Shown piece after piece: positions 8,379-11,114 of a stretch of DNA of 11,114 nucleotides (positions within the stretch are counted from its first letter, which is position 1; each line of letters opens with the position of its first letter). Under the pieces are notes generated by a model that did not search any database, was not told the origin of the DNA, and worked only from the letters and a program-made list of their open reading frames with translations. Source of the stretch: Sulfitobacter sp. (lineage in GTDB: Bacteria; Pseudomonadota; Alphaproteobacteria; Rhodobacterales; Rhodobacteraceae); NCBI GenBank assembly GCA_024636395.1, contig JAGXHD010000194.1, forward strand, positions 1 through 11,114, written 5' to 3'. The position numbers were made by a program, and so were the translations under genes.

Positions 8379-8513
8379 CGATCCGGAGTATATCGCGCAA
8401 AGCTCCGTCGGTGATCTCTATTGAAGTTAAGTTATCCTGATTGCGCAGAGCATTATTGAAAGAAACATCAGTAGTGTTGTACAGATAAATCCATCGATCA
8501 GGGGGTGATTACA
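8379..8513. promoter_or_regulatory. Divergent control region between the sox operon and its regulator
   Basis: Only about 160 bases separate the two divergent starts, so both promoters must lie here. Reading toward the operon, TATACT (plus-strand 8387-8392) is a good -10 candidate with only a poor -35 at proper spacing, as expected of an activator-dependent promoter. It would place the transcript start near 8380. Two approximate direct repeats are visible. AT[CT]GCGCA[AG]AGC occurs at 8392-8403 and 8440-8451, 48 bases apart. CATCGATC[CA]GG occurs at 8376-8386 and 8492-8502, at the two edges of the region. Either pair could bind the AraC-type regulator. Toward the regulator, TTGAAA (8456-8461) with TACAGA (8480-8485) is a weak promoter guess. 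The gap is seen directly; site assignments are inference. Confidence 0.5.
8501..8508 (+). promoter_or_regulatory. Strong ribosome binding site that decides the regulator start (TTG)
   Basis: GGGGGTGA differs by one base from the ideal GGAGGTGA and ends 5 bases before a TTG codon at 8514. A GTG at 8505-8507, which begins the longest reading frame, lies inside this Shine-Dalgarno sequence. It would have no ribosome site of its own at proper distance. The TTG is therefore the better start. Confidence 0.6.
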
Positions 8514-9563
8514 TTGGCAGAACTGGTTTTCTCGACGAGCCTGTTTCCAGAACCATCAAAACCGCCCGAGCTTGCGCCCGAGATGCGCGTGGGCATGATA
8601 TTAAGCCCGACGTTTTCGCTCCTGCCTGTCGCCAGTTTTCTGGATGCATTGCGGCACGCGGCAGACGAAGCAGATTTTGGCCGGCAAATCTATTGCAGTT
8701 GGAAAATCCTCGGACCTGTTGCGGGCGAAACCGTGACCTCAAGCTGTGGTCTAACCTCCAATGTCGACAGCGTTTTTCCCGACCCGAGTGAACTGGATTA
8801 TCTTGTTGTCGCAGGTGGTCACCTGCCGGAATGCATGCAACTGCCAGAAGCTTCCCTCAATTACATACGACAAGCCCGAGCGGCGAATGTCTCCTTGGTG
8901 GGCATTTGCACGGGCAGCTTTATCCTTGCGCAGGCTGGTGTTCTGGACGGAACGCGATGTGCGGTGCATGTCGAGCATAGCCGCCAGCTTCGGCACCTTT
9001 TCCCCAAAGCAATCCCTGTAACAGACCAGCTTATCGTTTCGGATAAGGATATTTTCACTTGCCCCGGCGGCAGCACCGCATTGGATCTGGCATTCTCGCT
9101 TATTCGAACCCGCTGTGGCCGCGCCCGTGCCGTCAAAGCCTTGACCTCGTTAATGGTCGGCAAGGAGCGCGCAGCAAAACTGGCCCCCGACCGCGAGTAC
9201 GCCCATCTTTTCTCCTGCGGCAATTCCAAGGTCGAAAATGCGCTCGGCATCATGGAAAGTCACCTATCCTCGCCGTTCACGATCAAAGACCTCGCCGCAC
9301 AGGTAAATATCTCGGCCAACGGTCTGCTTGCGGCATTCAACCGGCATGCGGGTGTCGGACCCATGGAAGTCTGGCGCAATATGCGTCTGTCGCACAGCAG
9401 ATGGCTGCTGTTGAATACCAATCGCACAATTACCCAGATTGCCTATGAATGCGGGTTTTCAGACTGCGCGCATTTCAGTCGTTGGTTTCAAAAGAAGTAT
9501 GGCACCTCTCCGACAAAGTTCCGAAATGTGCGCAAGGAACAGACCAAGGTGCGGCAGGCTTAG
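8514..9563 (+). CDS. GATase1-AraC family transcriptional regulator (GlxA/GbdR/SouR/CdhR type)
   Basis: A transcription factor of 349 aa from the TTG start. Residues about 24-190 form a DJ-1/PfpI-like glutamine-amidotransferase domain: MRVGMILSPTFSLLP, YLVVAGGH, the nucleophile-elbow-like GICTGSFILAQAG (Cys132), CAVHVEHSRQL and FTCPGGSTALDLA. Residues about 240-340 form the AraC DNA-binding domain with two helix-turn-helix units: TIKDLAAQVNISANGLLAAF, then ITQIAYECGFSDCAHFSRWF, ending KYGTSPTKFRN. Characterised relatives sense glycine betaine/dimethylglycine (GbdR), sarcosine (SouR) or carnitine (CdhR) and activate catabolic genes, including sox genes. Divergence from a sox operon makes this the likely activator, with sarcosine or an upstream methylamine as inducer (inference). 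The first recognition helix, SANGLLAAFNRHAG, lacks the usual RxLxRLF pattern. Alternative starts are GTG 8505 and ATG 8583. Confidence 0.93.
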   Translation: MAELVFSTSLFPEPSKPPELAPEMRVGMILSPTFSLLPVASFLDALRHAADEADFGRQIYCSWKILGPVAGETVTSSCGLTSNVDSVFPDPSELDYLVVAGGHLPECMQLPEASLNYIRQARAANVSLVGICTGSFILAQAGVLDGTRCAVHVEHSRQLRHLFPKAIPVTDQLIVSDKDIFTCPGGSTALDLAFSLIRTRCGRARAVKALTSLMVGKERAAKLAPDREYAHLFSCGNSKVENALGIMESHLSSPFTIKDLAAQVNISANGLLAAFNRHAGVGPMEVWRNMRLSHSRWLLLNTNRTITQIAYECGFSDCAHFSRWFQKKYGTSPTKFRNVRKEQTKVRQA

Positions 9564-9583
9564 CATCCCCGACATGTCGCAGG

Positions 9584-10068
9584 GGCACCGTAAAGTTAAC
9601 GGACGCCGGCCAAAGAAATTCTGAGGCCTTGGCCTTAATGAGCTTCAACTTGAGCGATTTCGTGCCATGTTTGCATAGCGAGAGATCTCATTTCGCGGAA
9701 TTCAGAGGATGGCATTTCGTGGCGCGGGAGTTGAAATAGGTTGGTGATTGGATCGTGAATGGGGAGAAATCGCTGCAACTGGGCCGGCGATTTCAACTTT
9801 TTCAAGGCCCGCTCTCGTTATCGGGTCGGCTGATGAGAGTTCTCAGACCGATTATTCAGACCTTTGTGCGATCAATGTTCGACGCCGGGCATGGTTTCCC
9901 GTTTTGCCGCTGCGTATGACCGCAATTTGTCGGTGATCATGACACGCGGGGCTGACCCTTGCCGCTTCAGAAGCTTACGCAGGAGCCGCTTGGCTGCGGC
10001 CTTATTTCGACGGCTTTGGACCAAAACGTCCAGAACAAATCCGTCCTGATCGACCACCATGCACCTTC
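9584..10068 (-). mobile_element. IS6-family insertion sequence remnant, 5'-truncated
   Basis: This stretch fills the gap between the regulator and the P-type ATPase gene. Its core is the C-terminal part of an IS6-family transposase gene on the minus strand. The end downstream of the transposase gene appears to be GGCACCGTAAAGTTAAC (plus strand 9584-9600), which shares its opening GGCAC with IS6-family terminal inverted repeats such as that of IS26. The opposite end and the N-terminal half of the transposase are missing: recognisable transposase sequence stops near 10055-10068, directly at the ATPase stop codon. No matching inverted repeat or target duplication is visible there. The family is secure; the exact boundaries are approximate. 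Confidence 0.75.
9635..10060 (-). pseudogene. IS6-family transposase fragment with two in-frame stops
   Basis: A remnant of about 142 codons of a DDE transposase usually about 230-240 aa long. It opens with VDQDGFVLDVLVQSRR and continues AAKRLLRKLLKRQG and RVMITDKLRSYAAAKRE, which contains the second catalytic Asp. It then reaches MPGVEH, immediately followed by TGA (9872-9874). The same frame continues SHKGLNNRSENSHQPTR with the catalytic Glu codon at 9842-9844, then a second stop TAA (9818-9820). After that come RERALKKLKSPAQLQRF and IHDPITNLFQLPRHEMP, ending at a TAA at 9635-9637. Both internal stops replace positions that are Arg in intact relatives (from memory). The region bearing the first catalytic Asp is absent. 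The fragment is inactive and has probably been so for some time. Confidence 0.85.
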
Positions 10069-10069
10069 A

Positions 10070-11114
10070 TCATTCTGGTTCCGCTTTTACCGCAGGTCGT
10101 TCAGCCGGTTCACGCGCGCTCAAAACCATCCGCCATAGTGGTTTCAGCGCCTCAAGCGCCAGCAGAACTCCGATCCCGGCCAGTGGCGGCACAGCCAGCC
10201 AGACGCCTTCCAGTAAGCCAAAGCCAAACAGGTCACGCGCCGGAGCCCAGAAGAGTGTCACCGCGAGAAGCGTCGCTACGATCGGCAACACAACCGCCAG
10301 CGCCTTGTTGGGTCGCAAGAGCGCCGACAGGATTGAGTTGGAGTTGGAGTTGGACCGATCGATTAGGATCAGCGCCACGACGCCCAGAACCAGCGTGGCA
10401 AATGCCAGCCCACGCACCTGATCGGGATCAAGGCCATAGCCGGGCGCAAACCACGCGGCAGAGCCCGCCACGGCCAGTACCATGGTCCCCTGGACAAGAC
10501 TCCACACCACCGTGGGCCAGGAAAACAGTGGCTCATCCGCAGGGCGCGGCGGGCGTTGCATCACACCGTCTTCTTCGCGCTCGGCCTCAAAAACCAGTGC
10601 ACAAACAGGGTCGATTACCATTTCAAGAAAGGCGATATGCACCGGGCCAAACAAAAGCGGCATCCCGAACAGTAGCGGCATCAGCGCAAGGCCCGCAATC
10701 GGCACATGGACCGCGAGGATAAAACTCATCGCTTTGCGCAGGTTGTCATAGATGAGGCGGCCCAGCCGCACCGTTGTGACGATGGAGCCAAAATCATCGT
10801 CCAGCAGCACAATCGACGCCGCCTCGCGCGCCACATCTGTCCCGCGCTCGCCCATCGCCACGCCGATATCCGCCGCCTTGAGGCTTGGCGCGTCGTTTAC
10901 ACCATCGCCGGTCATCGCGACAACAGCGCCTTCGGCCTTCAGGGCATTGACGATCCTCAGCTTTTGTTCGGGCAGGATGCGGGCAAAGATCGTCACACTC
11001 GCAACCGCCTTGGCAAGGTCATCATCCGACATCGCAGTCAGATCATTGCCCGTCAGCGGCTCTGATGATGTAACCGCCCCCCGACGGCATCGATGTGCCA
11101 AGGTGGGTCTGCAC
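10070..11114 (-). CDS. Cation-transporting P-type ATPase, C-terminal part (gene continues beyond the window)
   Basis: The C-terminal third of a P-type (P2-like) membrane ATPase; the 5' part is outside the window. The HAD phosphorylation-domain end is clear: FARILPEQKLRIVNALK, the hinge motif MTGDGVNDAPSLKAADIGVAM, and REAASIVLLDDDFGSIV. About six membrane segments follow, including AFLEMVIDPVCALVFEAE, where Ca-ATPases have their M6 cation ligands, then VVWSLVQGTMVLAVAGSAAWF, LAFATLVLGVVALILI, ALAVVLPIVATLLAVTLFW and GVWLAVPPLAGIGVLLALEAL. The charged tail ends AVKAEPE. The transported ion cannot be told from this fragment. A hexanucleotide run encodes Asn-Ser repeats between two membrane segments. 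Codons upstream of about 11055 do not resemble the family in this frame, so a frameshift there is possible. The stop lies next to the IS remnant. Confidence 0.85.
   Translation of the reverse strand, partial: CRPTLAHRCRRGAVTSSEPLTGNDLTAMSDDDLAKAVASVTIFARILPEQKLRIVNALKAEGAVVAMTGDGVNDAPSLKAADIGVAMGERGTDVAREAASIVLLDDDFGSIVTTVRLGRLIYDNLRKAMSFILAVHVPIAGLALMPLLFGMPLLFGPVHIAFLEMVIDPVCALVFEAEREEDGVMQRPPRPADEPLFSWPTVVWSLVQGTMVLAVAGSAAWFAPGYGLDPDQVRGLAFATLVLGVVALILIDRSNSNSNSILSALLRPNKALAVVLPIVATLLAVTLFWAPARDLFGFGLLEGVWLAVPPLAGIGVLLALEALKPLWRMVLSAREPAERPAVKAEPE
10335..10352. repeat. Three tandem copies of GAGTTG inside the ATPase gene
   Basis: Three perfect head-to-tail copies of a 6-base unit. On the coding (minus) strand they add alternating Ser and Asn codons after the membrane segment ending LILID, giving RSNSNSNSILS. 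The unit is a multiple of three, so copy-number change would keep the frame and only alter loop length. Confidence 0.7.

Noticed and set aside
7746..8414. Plus-strand frame of 222 codons opposite the enolase-superfamily gene
   Set aside because: No recognisable motif. It would also run into the divergent control region, and the opposite strand encodes a complete superfamily protein.
9566..9585. CCCCGACATGTCGCAGGGG as a terminator of the regulator gene
   Set aside because: The stem needs a CA bulge and has no following T run, and the last GG belongs to the presumed IS end. It cannot be supported as an intrinsic terminator.
1..11114. CRISPR arrays, tRNA or rRNA genes, riboswitches, integrase or attachment sites
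   Set aside because: No regularly spaced repeats, cloverleaf sequence, conserved aptamer or recombinase gene could be recognised by reading either strand.

Overview
The window reads as chromosomal DNA of a marine Rhodobacterales-type alphaproteobacterium (Roseobacter group). This is inferred from moderately high G+C, the heterotetrameric sarcosine oxidase set, the protein sequences, and an alphaproteobacterial-type IS6-family remnant. No taxonomic search was possible.

Region 1 (about 8378 down to 1, minus strand) is one long, tightly packed operon. In transcription order it holds an enolase-superfamily protein of unknown reaction, soxB, soxD, soxA, soxG, kbl and tdh. Four consecutive junctions (soxD/soxA, soxA/soxG, soxG/kbl, kbl/tdh) are 4-base ATGA overlaps. 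The enolase/soxB junction is a TAA directly abutting an ATG, and soxB/soxD is separated by 11 bases. SoxBDAG oxidatively demethylates sarcosine to glycine and delivers the one-carbon unit to tetrahydrofolate. Kbl and Tdh form the two-step threonine-to-glycine route. The operon therefore joins two glycine-producing pathways in one transcript. The last gene, tdh, is broken: about 44 bases are missing within the structural-zinc lobe and the reading frame is lost, while all the rest of the gene is well preserved. This looks like a recent lesion.

Region 2 (8352-8513) is a divergent control region with repeated sequence elements and a candidate -10 box for the operon. Region 3 (8514-9563, plus strand) is a GATase1-AraC transcription factor of the GlxA/GbdR/SouR/CdhR type, very likely the activator of the divergent sox operon. 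Its best-supported start is a TTG behind a near-perfect Shine-Dalgarno sequence.

Region 4 (about 9584-10068) is a decayed, 5'-truncated IS6-family insertion sequence. Its transposase remnant carries two in-frame stop codons, and one end of the element is recognisable just after the regulator. Region 5 (10070-11114, minus strand) is the C-terminal part of a P-type cation-transporting ATPase that runs off the window. Its stop codon lies almost on the IS breakpoint, and its most upstream visible part may carry a frameshift.

The features most worth following up are the enolase-superfamily protein, whose catalytic positions deviate from the mandelate racemase and muconate lactonizing patterns yet which leads a sarcosine operon, and the truncated tdh beside an apparently intact kbl.
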